NCBI RefSeq assembly: GCF_000255705.1
Contig: NZ_JH636443.1
Span: 256,919-320,918, forward strand
Reading direction: 5' to 3'
Source: Zavarzinella formosa DSM 19928
GTDB lineage: Bacteria > Planctomycetota > Planctomycetia > Gemmatales > Gemmataceae
Length of the DNA stretch: 64,000 bases
Both the position numbers and the translations under genes were made by a program. This document shows positions 52,501-60,084 of this stretch, in pieces. Each line of letters starts with the position of its first letter. Positions within the stretch are counted from its first letter, which is position 1. Under the pieces are notes generated by a model, which was not told the DNA's origin, ran no database searches, and was given only the letters and a program-made list of their open reading frames with translations.

Positions 52501-52900
52501 CCACTTTCCATTTCAACCCACCGTCGGACGTGGACAGCACCACCCCGGAACTGCCGCCGCCGGGCAACTCGACCCGGCCGACAACCCACCCGGAATACGG
52601 CGTGAGAAAATGCACCGCCCGCAGCGAGGCTCGCGTGCCGGCGTGCTGGTGTTCCCACGTTTTGCCCGCGTCGATGGTATGCAGGATTAACCCGTCGTCG
52701 CCGACTGCCCATCCTTCGTTTTCATCCACGAATTGGATGCCGCGAAGCGGGGCATCGGCATGATTGGGCAACTCATTCGCCTTGGCCGAGCAAGGCAGGA
52801 TGGCGAAGAGGATCGGCAGCAACGCCAATAGTCGATATCCGGCCCGCCGATCCTTTTGACGGAAAGTTCGCGGGCGGGGGTCTCGTTGTTCGCTGTTCAT
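49595..52900 (-). CDS. Exported Ycf48-like propeller / PIG-L-like / CBM9-like multidomain protein
   Basis: 1101 residues. A signal peptide (YRLLALLPILFAILPCSA) precedes BNR/Ycf48-like repeats: GWAVGDDGLILHTIDAGKTW, GVVLSTSDGGLKWKVV, VVFHSADNGLTWEMHK, GTIIVTTDGGKSWVV. A middle region (about 395-600) recalls PIG-L/LmbE deacetylases (RIWKPEVIVTD, EKWAGKKLFVTSAKAD) but without the AHPDDE metal motif. A helical part follows. The C-terminal 200 residues resemble CBM9/DOMON (YLDGKLDDDCWANAL, EFMYVAVVCKHP, VSILIDLDRDYQTYY, WTAEIAIPLSEL). GAGG precedes the ATG at 52900; the frame to 53119 is unsupported. It probably binds or processes glycans outside the cytoplasm. Confidence 0.8.
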   Translation of the reverse strand: MNSEQRDPRPRTFRQKDRRAGYRLLALLPILFAILPCSAKANELPNHADAPLRGIQFVDENEGWAVGDDGLILHTIDAGKTWEHQHAGTRASLRAVHFLTPYSGWVVGRVELPGGGSSGVVLSTSDGGLKWKVVNVNSVPGLNVVKFFDERTGMAAGDGGDSHPTGLFHTIDGGKTWRPVAGPRTPSWLAGDFSDAETGVVAGAWNRVAPFRDGSLGVADVDSLGGRNIRGLKLNGERAVAVGQGGLVMVSQNTAGVRWGFPDLKLPQELRASLDFNAVAVHGSHVWAVGRPGSVVFHSADNGLTWEMHKTGQPMPLNAIHFHDANTGWATGELGTIIVTTDGGKSWVVRRQGGMRAAVMFVHAKAEKTPWETISVLGGEEGYFATSFGLTCADPATLTKRYDTDAERLAAAMKAADPARASDADRLNFGLRQCGGLGGEIGWQFPLAGFQENATASAILDAWDKRLGEKATTAMLRQMVLAFRIWKPEVIVTDAAGDDELEKIVNAVVRKAFDVAADETVFPEQIKELGLEKWAGKKLFVTSAKADAIGAKVDIASPLPRIGGTGRDHAMSAVRLWGESNLQADSQSYRLVASRLKDGEGMGRIFEGVTLAPGGVARRPQPILTEQEEAYRASLQKAHEKKRNVELMVRGATGPLATPEQGLSQLADAVKDLPASDAGKALFTAGTSYVNAGRWPMAREAFLMLIDKYPGHPLSLDAARWMVKYQSSTEARRREELNQFIESTDIDFKLKDKPPQLNDFLPPGAKKPMPVTPPRETEMIQATHRDTIDGMVNARGWYAGALELEARLAAHGDIYARDVPLNLCWSSARRQLGKAEESQRWLMRYVTETTPPVTSGGTVRGSDPWRDCVLLESWLMNKARSPQPPKSVSVCKMTPKRPYLDGKLDDDCWANALPMLMATTAGELGEEFGDRESMAKGRTQAETDNTTLNTTRAAFSYDNEFMYVAVVCKHPAGMKKPKVETRTRDMDLSKHDRVSILIDLDRDYQTYYQLQIDQRGAVADDCWGDKTWNPRWFVAVNAEETGWTAEIAIPLSELSGDPITPGKLWAVNVVRTIPGKGIQAWSGPAGATPRPEGLGVMSFVK

Positions 52901-53226
52901 GTCTTGCCTCGTCGCCATCCGGCTCAAAAACCACTTGCTCGGCGCGAATACCCCATTCAACCCGGAAAATCCAGCCGGAAAGATTGAAGTTTGGGAGGGT
53001 GTTGGCCGGGCCATCGACTCGTCTGGTCCGGTGGAGTCGTTCGACGGGGCAATTCGTTCCGTGTGGGTAATTCGGAAAAGATGGACCGACAATCGTTGAG
53101 TTTTCCGAGGAAGAGACAAAGGGGGTTTGCGTCATCCAGCGAAGATGTCATGATTGAGTTGTGCTCTCCAACCCGCCGATTTTTTTCTCAACCAAGCGGG
53201 ACAGCCCGCTTCCTTCGGAGTCAATA

Positions 53227-53700
53227 ATGTCCCGTTCTCATCAAGCGATTGCCGTGTTGTTGGTGGCCCTGTTTGGGTTGTGGGGATGCTCCAAGGCCCC
53301 GACAGACGGTGGACTGTCCGCAGAGAAGTTGAAGACAGTGGAAACCAAGTTGGCCAAGCTGGAAGACGATTTCCGGGCCGCCAGTTCAGCCCGCGACCAA
53401 CTGCGGAAGAAACTGTCGCAAGCCGAGGAAACCCAAGCCGAACTGCAAGCCCAAACCGAACGGCTGGCCAAGGACGTGAAGATCAAGGACGAACTGATTG
53501 AACGCCGAACCTCCGAACGCGATCAAACCGTCAGCCAGTACGAAGGGTTCCGCAAGGGGCTGAAGGAATTGATCAGCAAGGCCGAGGAATCGATGGCCAA
53601 GAGCGACGCCCCGGCGTCCCCCGCCGTCCCGGCCACCCCGACCTCGCTGACGAAGCCCTCCGAATTGCCGGTCGTTCCGGAATTGCCGCTGCCGAAGTGA
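53227..53700 (+). CDS. Coiled-coil lipoprotein
   Basis: 157 residues. A lipoprotein signal ends in FGLWGC (lipobox). It is followed by a heptad-rich coiled coil of about 90 residues (EKLKTVETKLAKLEDDF, RKKLSQAEETQAELQAQTER) and a Pro/Ala-rich tail (SPAVPATPTSLTKPSELP). GGAG lies eight bases before the ATG at 53227. No family is recognised. It is convergent with nothing and followed by a large inverted repeat. Confidence 0.75.
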   Translation: MSRSHQAIAVLLVALFGLWGCSKAPTDGGLSAEKLKTVETKLAKLEDDFRAASSARDQLRKKLSQAEETQAELQAQTERLAKDVKIKDELIERRTSERDQTVSQYEGFRKGLKELISKAEESMAKSDAPASPAVPATPTSLTKPSELPVVPELPLPK

Positions 53701-53709
53701 GAATCTGAA

Positions 53710-53866
53710 GAGAAGAGTTCTCGTAAGGCACGCCAAGGGGGCGCAAAGCTCGCCAAGAGTCAATGAGATGAATTGATGATCCTTCCAGCCGCGAGGTCAT
53801 CACATTATTTCATCGATTCTTGGCGAGCTTTGCGTCCCCTTGGCGTGCTTTGCGAGAACTCTTCTC
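53710..53866. repeat. Large inverted repeat between lipoprotein and transglutaminase genes
   Basis: Arms of about 57-60 bp, 53710-53772 and 53809-53866 (AGAAGAGTTCTCGTAAGGCA..., GCAAAGCTCGCCAAGA), around a short unique centre. A few mismatches are present. Confidence 0.8.
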
Positions 53867-53946
53867 TCCCCTTGGTCATTGGTCTTTGGTCATTTTCCCC
53901 ATTAAATTACCCTTCTCTCCAAATGATCTGACGCAAGAGGGATGTC

Positions 53947-54840
53947 ATCCACTACCGCATCACTCACCAGACCAAGTACGATTACGCGGAGCAGGTGTCG
54001 TTGTGTCATAACTTGACGCATCTGACGCCAAGGGCCACGGAATGGCAGCAGGTTCACGAAACATCCCTGGATGTCTCGCCAACGCCGGCCGTCAGCGTGA
54101 ACCGGGGGGATTATTTCGGCAACCCGGCCGTGTTCTTCACCATTCAGGATCTTCACCGCGAACTGGTGGTGACCGCCAAACATGATGTGGAAGTGCTGAA
54201 GCGCTACCCGCCGGACCCGCAACGGACGCCGCCGTGGGAAGAGGTGGTCGGGCAACTCCGCGTGAACACGCATCCCGAATGGCTGGAGGCGTCCCAGTTC
54301 ACTTACAATTCGCCGTTTATTGTCACGGGCGACGATCTTGCGGAATACGCCGCCCCCTCCTTCACGCCCGGCCGGCCGATCTTGGATGGCGCCGCCGATC
54401 TGACGGCCCGGATCTTCCGCGAATTTGTCTTCGACTCTCGGGCCACCACGCTGGCCACCCCATTGCGGGAAGTGCTGGAGAAACGGCGGGGGGTATGCCA
54501 GGATTTCGCCCACTTGCAGATCGGCTGTTTACGCTCGCTGGGCCTGGCCGCCCGTTATGTCAGCGGGTATTTGCGAACCACCCCGCCACCGGGGCAGAAG
54601 CGCCTCGTCGGGGCGGATGCCTCCCATGCGTGGGTGTCCGTGTTTGTGCCGGGAACCGGCTGGGTGGACCTGGACCCGACCAACAATCTGATGGTGAACG
54701 ATCATCACATTCTGCTGACTTGGGGAAGAGACTATGATGATGTCAGCCCCATCAAGGGGGTGATCCTCGGCGGCGGGCGGCACTCCATGAGTGTTTCCGT
54801 GGACGTGGAGCCAATTGACGATGCCGGGAACCCGGCGTAG
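53947..54840 (+). CDS. Transglutaminase-like cysteine protease family protein, probable ATC start
   Basis: About 297 residues if started at ATC 53947; 281 from a GTG at 53995. The family N-terminus (xHYRITHxTxYxY followed by the segment ending in HNLTHLTPR) is encoded continuously from ATC 53947, preceded by AAGAGGG five bases upstream, but there is no ATG/GTG/TTG in frame between the stop TGA at 53929 and 53995. The catalytic triad is visible: Cys in RGVCQDFAHLQIGCLRSLGL, His in DASHAWVSVFVPG, Asp in GWVDLDPTNN. Such proteins are proteases or amide-modifying enzymes, often near alpha-E and circularly permuted ATP-grasp genes, not seen here. Confidence 0.8.
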   Translation: MHYRITHQTKYDYAEQVSLCHNLTHLTPRATEWQQVHETSLDVSPTPAVSVNRGDYFGNPAVFFTIQDLHRELVVTAKHDVEVLKRYPPDPQRTPPWEEVVGQLRVNTHPEWLEASQFTYNSPFIVTGDDLAEYAAPSFTPGRPILDGAADLTARIFREFVFDSRATTLATPLREVLEKRRGVCQDFAHLQIGCLRSLGLAARYVSGYLRTTPPPGQKRLVGADASHAWVSVFVPGTGWVDLDPTNNLMVNDHHILLTWGRDYDDVSPIKGVILGGGRHSMSVSVDVEPIDDAGNPA

Positions 54841-54926
54841 TTCAATATGTCTCTCTTTCGTTTTTGATTTTTTGAAGCGCCGACTCCGCCGCCCGCGGCC
54901 TCCGGCGCGAGCAGGAGGTAGGCATC

Positions 54927-55670
54927 ATGGCCGGGCATTCCCATTCAGCGAACATCGCCGTCCGCAAGGGCAAACAAGACGCGGCTCGCGCCAAGCTCTT
55001 CAGCAAACTGAGCCGGTACATTATCATCGCGGCCCGCGCCGGCGGCGGCGACCCCGTGATGAACCTGAAGCTTCGCTACGCCATCGACAAGGCCCGCGCC
55101 GTGTCCATGCCGCGCGAGAACATCGAACGGGCCATCAAACGCGGCACCGGCGAACTCGGCGGCGCGGTGATGGAAGACTTGGTGTACGAGGGTTTCGGCC
55201 CCGGCAACTCGGCGATCATCTGCGACATTATGACGGACAATCGCAACCGCACCAGCGGCGAAGTCCGCAAACTTTACGAGCGCAGCGGCGGCCACATGGG
55301 CAACCCCGGCAGCGTCGGCTACATGTTCGACCGGAAGGGACTGTTCCTGATTCCGGCGTCGGGCGTGACCGAGGACACGCTGATGAGCGTCGCCCTGGAG
55401 GCCGGCGCCGAGGACATGAGCCGCGACGGCGACAACTTCAAGATCGTCACCGAAGTCGGCGCGTTCGCCGCCGTACAGGAAGCCTTGGAAAAGGCCCAGA
55501 TCACGATGGACACCAACGAAATCGTCCAACTGCCCAAGGCCCCGGTCGAGGTGGACTTGGAAACCGGCAAAAAGATCGTCCGCCTGATTGACAATCTGAC
55601 GGAACACGAAGACGTGCAAAACGTGTATTGCAACGTTCACCTGACGCCGGAAATGCACGCGGACGAATAA
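54927..55670 (+). CDS. yebC: YebC/PmpR-family regulatory protein
   Basis: 247 residues, the usual length. The signature start AGHSHSANIAVRKGKQDAAR, the conserved DPVMNLKLRYAIDKARAVSM, and the later blocks YEGFGPGNSAIICDIMTDNR and VYCNVHL are present. YebC proteins are DNA-binding regulators and, in several bacteria, ease ribosome stalling at polyproline. An AGGAGG ribosome site lies just upstream of the ATG. In many genomes it sits beside ruvC; not so here. Confidence 0.95.
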   Translation: MAGHSHSANIAVRKGKQDAARAKLFSKLSRYIIIAARAGGGDPVMNLKLRYAIDKARAVSMPRENIERAIKRGTGELGGAVMEDLVYEGFGPGNSAIICDIMTDNRNRTSGEVRKLYERSGGHMGNPGSVGYMFDRKGLFLIPASGVTEDTLMSVALEAGAEDMSRDGDNFKIVTEVGAFAAVQEALEKAQITMDTNEIVQLPKAPVEVDLETGKKIVRLIDNLTEHEDVQNVYCNVHLTPEMHADE

Positions 55671-55681
55671 GAACCAGAAGA

Positions 55682-55800
55682 GATTTAACCGCGGAGGGCA
55701 CGAGAGGGCACGAGAGAAAACAAGACAGAGGAGAACAAAATTTTCTTTTCTTCTGTGCTTGTCTTCTCTCGTGCCCTCTCGTGCCCTCCGCGGTTAAATT
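55682..55800. repeat. Inverted repeat after yebC (GGGCACGAGA tandem arms)
   Basis: Arms 55682-55716 and about 55766-55800 (ATTTAACCGCGGAGGGCACG, then AGAGGGCACGAGAG, and complement) around an AT-rich centre. Confidence 0.85.
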
Positions 55801-55827
55801 CCTTCCGGGTTTTAACGGAGATTGCCA

Positions 55828-56994
55828 ATGAAGTTAGCCAATCGCGTCAGCCATTTCAGCGAGTCCGTCATTCGGGAGATGACCCGGCTGGCGATGCGGC
55901 ACGGGGCCATTAATCTCGGCCAGGGGATGCCGGATTTCGAGACGCCGCAGGAAATCAAGGACGCCGGGTGCAAGGCCATTCAGGATGGCTACAACCAGTA
56001 CGCCATCACCTGGGGCGCCCCCGCGTTGCGGCAGGCAATTGCCGCCAAGGCGAGGAAATTCAACGGCATCCCGTGCGACCCCGATTTGAACGTGACGGTC
56101 TGTTGCGGGGCGACCGAGTGCATGATGGCCACGATGCTGGCCTTGGTCGATCCCGGCGACGAAGTCATCATCTTCCAGCCCTTCTACGAAAACTACGGGC
56201 CGGACGCGATCATCAGCGGCGCCAAACCCGTCTGGGTTCCGTTGCGGCCGCCGCACTGGTCGTTTGACCCGGACGAACTGAAACGGGCCTTCTCCGACCG
56301 CACGCGGGCCATCATCCTCAACACGCCGAACAACCCAACCGGCCACGTCTACACGCGGGAAGAATTAACGCTCATCGCCGAACTGTGCCAGAAGCATGAT
56401 GTCATCGCGCTGGCCGACGAGATTTACGAATACATCATTCTCAACGATGCCCCGCACGTGAGCATCGCCACCCTGCCGGGGATGGCCGAACGCACGGTGA
56501 CGATCAGCGGCCTTTCCAAAACCTTTAGCGTGACCGGCTGGCGGCTCGGTTATTGCATCGCCCCGCCGGAAATCAGCACCGGCATCCGCAAGGCCCACGA
56601 CTTCCTGACCGTCGGCGCCCCCCACCCGCTGCAAATGGCCGGGGTGGCCGCCCTGAATCTGCCGGACGCCTATTACGAGAAGCTGAAGCGGGACTACACC
56701 CGCCGCCGCGACTTGTTCATCCCGCTGCTGAAATCCACCGGCCTGACAGTCTATGAACCGGAGGGGGCCTACTACGTGATGACCGACATCGCCCCCCTCG
56801 GCTGGAACGACGACACCGCCTTCGTGAAACGCATGATCGAAACCGTCGGCGTCTCGGCCGTCCCCGGCAGCAGTTTCTTCTCCCCGAAGGAACTCGGCAA
56901 GACAATGGTCCGCTTCATGTTCGCCAAGAAAGACGAAACCCTGAAAGCGGCCGGCGAACGCTTGCAAGGCTTGCGGTCGATGACGCCGGAATAA
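55828..56994 (+). CDS. PLP-dependent aminotransferase class I/II
   Basis: 388 residues. Opens with a substrate-binding helix (SESVIREMTRLAMRHGAINL, then GQGMPDF) and has ILNTPNNPTGHVYTREEL (Asn), the VIALADEIYEY block (Asp, Tyr) and the PLP-lysine in ISGLSKTFSVTGWRLGY. It resembles kynurenine/methionine-type aminotransferases of the I-gamma group; substrate unproven. GGAG lies seven bases before the ATG at 55828. The last 54 bases of the gene are the first part of the 94-bp direct repeat that also lies beyond the toxin-antitoxin cassette. Confidence 0.93.
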   Translation: MKLANRVSHFSESVIREMTRLAMRHGAINLGQGMPDFETPQEIKDAGCKAIQDGYNQYAITWGAPALRQAIAAKARKFNGIPCDPDLNVTVCCGATECMMATMLALVDPGDEVIIFQPFYENYGPDAIISGAKPVWVPLRPPHWSFDPDELKRAFSDRTRAIILNTPNNPTGHVYTREELTLIAELCQKHDVIALADEIYEYIILNDAPHVSIATLPGMAERTVTISGLSKTFSVTGWRLGYCIAPPEISTGIRKAHDFLTVGAPHPLQMAGVAALNLPDAYYEKLKRDYTRRRDLFIPLLKSTGLTVYEPEGAYYVMTDIAPLGWNDDTAFVKRMIETVGVSAVPGSSFFSPKELGKTMVRFMFAKKDETLKAAGERLQGLRSMTPE

Positions 56995-57034
56995 GCCGTG
57001 AAGCCGCGACGCGGAGTCTTCGCAGCGGAGCGCG
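56941..57034. repeat. 94-bp direct repeat, copy 1 (aminotransferase 3' end)
   Basis: It begins CTGAAAGCGGCCGGCGAACG inside the aminotransferase gene, covers the last 17 codons plus stop, and continues into the CCGTGAAGCCGCGACGCGG arm. It differs from copy 2 (57925-58018) at only three bases. Confidence 0.92.
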
Positions 57035-57074
57035 GACCACGGAAGCCAATGGCTGAACCTCCGCCGTTTGCAAG

Positions 57075-57091
57075 CATGATCGCTTATCATG
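57075..57091. promoter_or_regulatory. Operator-like palindrome before the antitoxin gene
   Basis: CATGAT-CGCTT-ATCATG is a perfect six-base dyad 22 bases before the antitoxin start; a plausible autoregulatory site. Confidence 0.5.
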
Positions 57092-57113
57092 ATGGTTGAA
57101 GGGAGAACAAATC

Positions 57114-57425
57114 ATGACCACCATATCAGCCATCTTCGAGGGGGGCGTGTTTCGACCAACCGAGCCGCCGGGGCTGTCCGAGGGGCAGCGAGTCCAACTG
57201 ACCGTCCTCCCATTCCCGGCGATTGGACCGGAGCGGTTGCCGACCACAGAAGATGTCGAATACGCCCGGCGAGTTAGTGAATGCAAATCGATTGATGAAT
57301 GGTTCGCCCTGATGGCCACGATGCCGCCGGATGACGGCGGTTATGACATCATTGCCGAGTTAAATGAAGACCGGCGCTGGTCAGGCCGGGAACCATCGCT
57401 TCCGGCGGAGGTTCCCGAGCCGTGA
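57114..57425 (+). CDS. DUF104-like antitoxin
   Basis: 103 residues. The N-terminus ISAIFEGGVFRPTEPPGLSE and GQRVQLTV match the DUF104/AF2212-like antitoxin fold (xAIYExGVxxPLEPxxLxEG). The C-terminal half is acidic (PPDDGGYDIIAELNEDRRW) and probably wraps the toxin. GGGAG lies about nine bases before the ATG. It overlaps the PIN-domain gene by four bases (GTGA), so they are translationally coupled. It lies inside the direct-repeat-bracketed segment. Confidence 0.82.
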   Translation: MTTISAIFEGGVFRPTEPPGLSEGQRVQLTVLPFPAIGPERLPTTEDVEYARRVSECKSIDEWFALMATMPPDDGGYDIIAELNEDRRWSGREPSLPAEVPEP

Positions 57426-57868
57426 GCGATGTGATCGTTCTGGACTCCACTCCGCTCGGAATCCTTGCCCATCCGCGAAACCCGCCACATGCGGCAGCCT
57501 GCCGAACGTGGCTTCAAAGCCTCCTGACGGCGGGACGGCGGGTAATCGTCGCCGAAATTGCCGACTATGAAATCAGGCGGTCGCTGATGCGTCTGGCAAG
57601 TTTTCAGGCGTTGGCCAACCTTGATGATTTGGGCCGACGGCTTGAATATCTTTCTCTTTCCACGCCAGCGATGCGTCTGGCCGCCGATCTTTGGGCGCAA
57701 GCCCGCAACGCCGGTCAACCGACGGCTCCTGACGCCGCCCTCGACGGCGATGTGATTCTGGCGGCCCAAGCGCTGACGCTCGGCGTCCCAGTCATGATTG
57801 CCACTGGAAACGCTTCGCACTTGTCTCGCTATGTGCCCGCCGACGAATGGCAAAACATCATTCCTTGA
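57422..57868 (+). CDS. PIN-domain (VapC-like) ribonuclease toxin
   Basis: 148 residues. PIN-fold acidic residues are visible: Asp in VIVLDSTPLGILAHP, Glu in IVAEIADYEIRRSL and Asp in PDAALDGDVILAAQAL, with the final strand block MIATGNASHL. VapC toxins cleave tRNA or rRNA under Mg2+; its cognate inhibitor is the overlapping DUF104-like protein. It starts with GTG inside the antitoxin stop. The target RNA is unknown. Confidence 0.85.
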   Translation: MSDVIVLDSTPLGILAHPRNPPHAAACRTWLQSLLTAGRRVIVAEIADYEIRRSLMRLASFQALANLDDLGRRLEYLSLSTPAMRLAADLWAQARNAGQPTAPDAALDGDVILAAQALTLGVPVMIATGNASHLSRYVPADEWQNIIP

Positions 57869-57924
57869 AACGATTTTGCAAGGGTTTTCGATTGGCCGGA
57901 TTGCCAGATAGTCGAATCCATCCT

Positions 57925-58018
57925 CTGAAAGCGGCCGGCGAACGCTTGCAAGGCTTGCGGTCGATGACGCCGGGATAATCCGTGAAGCCGCGACGCGAAG
58001 TCTTCGCAGCGGAGCGCG
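57925..58018. repeat. 94-bp direct repeat, copy 2
   Basis: It repeats the 3' 54 bases of the aminotransferase gene (with stop) plus 40 bases of the CCGTGAAGCCGCGACGCG arm, three mismatches from copy 1. With copy 1 it encloses an 890-bp segment carrying only the toxin-antitoxin pair. Confidence 0.92.
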
Positions 58019-58132
58019 CCCCCCAAGTCCGCAATCGCTGACGCCACCCGGTTCGCCAATCGTTGCGTATTGGCGGAAGCATTATCACGGCTACAGTGAT
58101 TCCATCCGGCACCCCCTCACAGAGACTCCATC

Positions 58133-59248
58133 ATGCTGCCCGAATGGATGGACGACCCCGAAGGGCTGGCGTTACTGCAACGGTGCAAAGAGACGCCGTG
58201 GGATGTGGCGCCGAGACTGATTCTGGCGGATTGGATTCAAGACCATGACGAGGAAGAGGCTGCCGAACATTTACGAATCAGTGTCAGTCACCCCGAACTT
58301 TTCTTTCCCTTCTCCGAAGCGAGTCAAACCAAACTTCATCCCTTCGCCGGATGTCAAGCGGGCTGGCTGACGATCCGGGATGATTCTGATTTATTCCCGG
58401 ATTCCCCGTGGTTTTGCTCGCTGCATTTGCAGGGTGATCTTCCTCGCGATCAGAACCGTCGGCTTGATCGCCTGCTGGCAAGCCCGCCTTTTCGCCATTT
58501 GACTCTGCTTGTTGTCCGGGGAACGGGGAACCATTGGCAAACCATTTCCGACATCGCCAAATCACCCGGACTTGACGGATTGCGAGGATTGGATTTGCAC
58601 GGGCTGTCGATCCAAAATGCCGGCGCGGTGTCATTGGCAAACACTCCCCGGCTGGAGCAATTTCAAGTGTTGCGGCTGGGCAACACTGATATCGAAAGCA
58701 ACGGGGCCCGGACGTTGCTGAGTTCGCCGCATTTACTCGGACTGCGTGCTTTGGATTTATCGTTTAATCCCATTGGCGACCAAGGCTTGGGCTCGCTCGC
58801 CAAAAATCCGCGAGCCGCCAGTCTTGAAGAACTCAATGTGAGTTCGGTGGGAATGGGAGCATCGGGTATTCAAGCCATCGGCGGTTCCTCGCATTTGCGC
58901 AACCTGCAACGATTGTCATTGGCGAAGAACCAGACAAGCATTCCCGGTGTGATTGTGTTCATCAAAAAGTTGAGACTTCAACGTCTCAAACATTTGAACC
59001 TCTCTTACATGAGTCTCACGGACTCGGTCGCCGAGGCCCTTGCCAAATCGTCCGTCCTGCGAAATTTGGTTTCCTTGAATCTGAGCGGTAATTACATCAG
59101 CGAAGACGCGGCGAAAGCGTTGCTGGAATCCCCGATTTTCGCCCCCGGAGCGGAGATTGAACTATACAGCCCGTTGATTGGCCGGGAATTCAAGCAAAGT
59201 ATCCTTCAATCAGAATTGGGGTCGCAATACGACATTGGCTTTTACTGA
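58133..59248 (+). CDS. TIGR02996 domain / leucine-rich-repeat protein
   Basis: 371 residues. The N-terminal TIGR02996 (repeat-companion) domain is read from LALLQRCKETPWDVAPRLIL through ADWIQDHDEEEAA. It is followed by RI-type leucine-rich repeats: LRGLDLHGLSIQNAGAVSLA, LRALDLSFNPIGDQGLGSLA, LVSLNLSGNYISEDAAKALL. This combination is abundant in Gemmata and rare elsewhere; function is unknown, likely protein-protein binding. There is no signal peptide, so cytoplasmic. It begins 114 bp after the second direct repeat. The ribosome site is weak. Confidence 0.9.
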   Translation: MLPEWMDDPEGLALLQRCKETPWDVAPRLILADWIQDHDEEEAAEHLRISVSHPELFFPFSEASQTKLHPFAGCQAGWLTIRDDSDLFPDSPWFCSLHLQGDLPRDQNRRLDRLLASPPFRHLTLLVVRGTGNHWQTISDIAKSPGLDGLRGLDLHGLSIQNAGAVSLANTPRLEQFQVLRLGNTDIESNGARTLLSSPHLLGLRALDLSFNPIGDQGLGSLAKNPRAASLEELNVSSVGMGASGIQAIGGSSHLRNLQRLSLAKNQTSIPGVIVFIKKLRLQRLKHLNLSYMSLTDSVAEALAKSSVLRNLVSLNLSGNYISEDAAKALLESPIFAPGAEIELYSPLIGREFKQSILQSELGSQYDIGFY

Positions 59249-59281
59249 CAATGTCTGACGTTTTGAAACGGCCCCGCCGTG

Positions 59282-59527
59282 TCACATAAGCAGATCGGCC
59301 ACCCGGACCAGTGATGTGGGGGCTGCCAGCGGTGAGACGGTGTCGGCCGGACCAAATGTTTGCGAGGAATCGTAGTCACCGGCGAGGGGGTGGCGATAAA
59401 CCAACAATTGCCGGCCGTTGATGTCCAGCACCCAATATTCGGCAATGCCGCTGCGGGCGTACAAAAGCCGCTTTTCGTTTGTGTCGAAGCCGACCTCGCT
59501 CGGCTCAAGATGGATTGTGAATCTCAC
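59282..59527 (-). pseudogene. Uma2-family (DUF820) endonuclease remnant
   Basis: The 81 residues match only the C-terminal half of Uma2 proteins: EPSEVGFDTNEKRLLYARSG, IAEYWVLDINGRQLLVYRHP, DTVSPLAAP, VRVADLLM. About 100 N-terminal residues, including the catalytic Asp region, are missing. Its 5' end abuts the stop codon of the TIGR03067 gene, so the first half was probably replaced by insertion or deletion. A GTG could still start translation. Confidence 0.7.
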
Positions 59528-59531
59528 ACCC

Positions 59532-59993
59532 CTATTCTTTGCCCCGCTTGGCGGTCAAGACCATGAATGGTTTGTCCTTGCTGTCAAAGGATTCCGGGCG
59601 GGGCAGTTTCTCGCCTGGCTTTCTGTCTTTGGGAACCAGAGGCATCGCCAGTTTCAGTTCGTTCACCGTCAATTCATAGATGCAGGGCAGCGTCTCTTTT
59701 TCACCCCTCAGCATGTCCGCCGCCTTGGGTTTCAGGGTCGTGTTTAGCTCAAGTTTGAGGCCTTTGAACGTCGGGATTTCCATTCCTGCGGCGAACAAGG
59801 TCATCTTGCCATCCTTGATGACGATCTTTTCCAATGACCCTTTGCCGGCATCCATTTTCTTGCCCGACATTTCAAAGGCCACGATTTCCCATGTCCCTTC
59901 CATTTTTCTCAAATCAGCCTTGCTTTCATCTTCGGCGGCAATGCCCGCCGGGATGATGATGACGGCCACGAAAATGGCGATTACCCGTTTCAT
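59532..59993 (-). CDS. TIGR03067-type exported lipocalin-like protein
   Basis: 153 residues. Signal peptide KRVIAIFVAVIIIPAGIAA, then LRKMEGTWEIVAFEMSGKKM, the opening of the planctomycete TIGR03067 domain (LxGTWxVVSxExxGK), and strands KIVIKDGKMTLFAAG and IYELTVNELKLAMPL, ending KPFMVLTAKRG. A small lipocalin-like beta-barrel is expected; role unknown. GAGGAA precedes the ATG. It ends four bases before the Uma2 remnant. Confidence 0.85.
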   Translation of the reverse strand: MKRVIAIFVAVIIIPAGIAAEDESKADLRKMEGTWEIVAFEMSGKKMDAGKGSLEKIVIKDGKMTLFAAGMEIPTFKGLKLELNTTLKPKAADMLRGEKETLPCIYELTVNELKLAMPLVPKDRKPGEKLPRPESFDSKDKPFMVLTAKRGKE

Positions 59994-60084
59994 CTGATTT
60001 TTCCTCGAATTTACCTTGCGAATTTAATCTCAATGACAACTTGGTTCCAGTCTTATCCAAGTGTTTTCGCATAGGACGAAAAAG

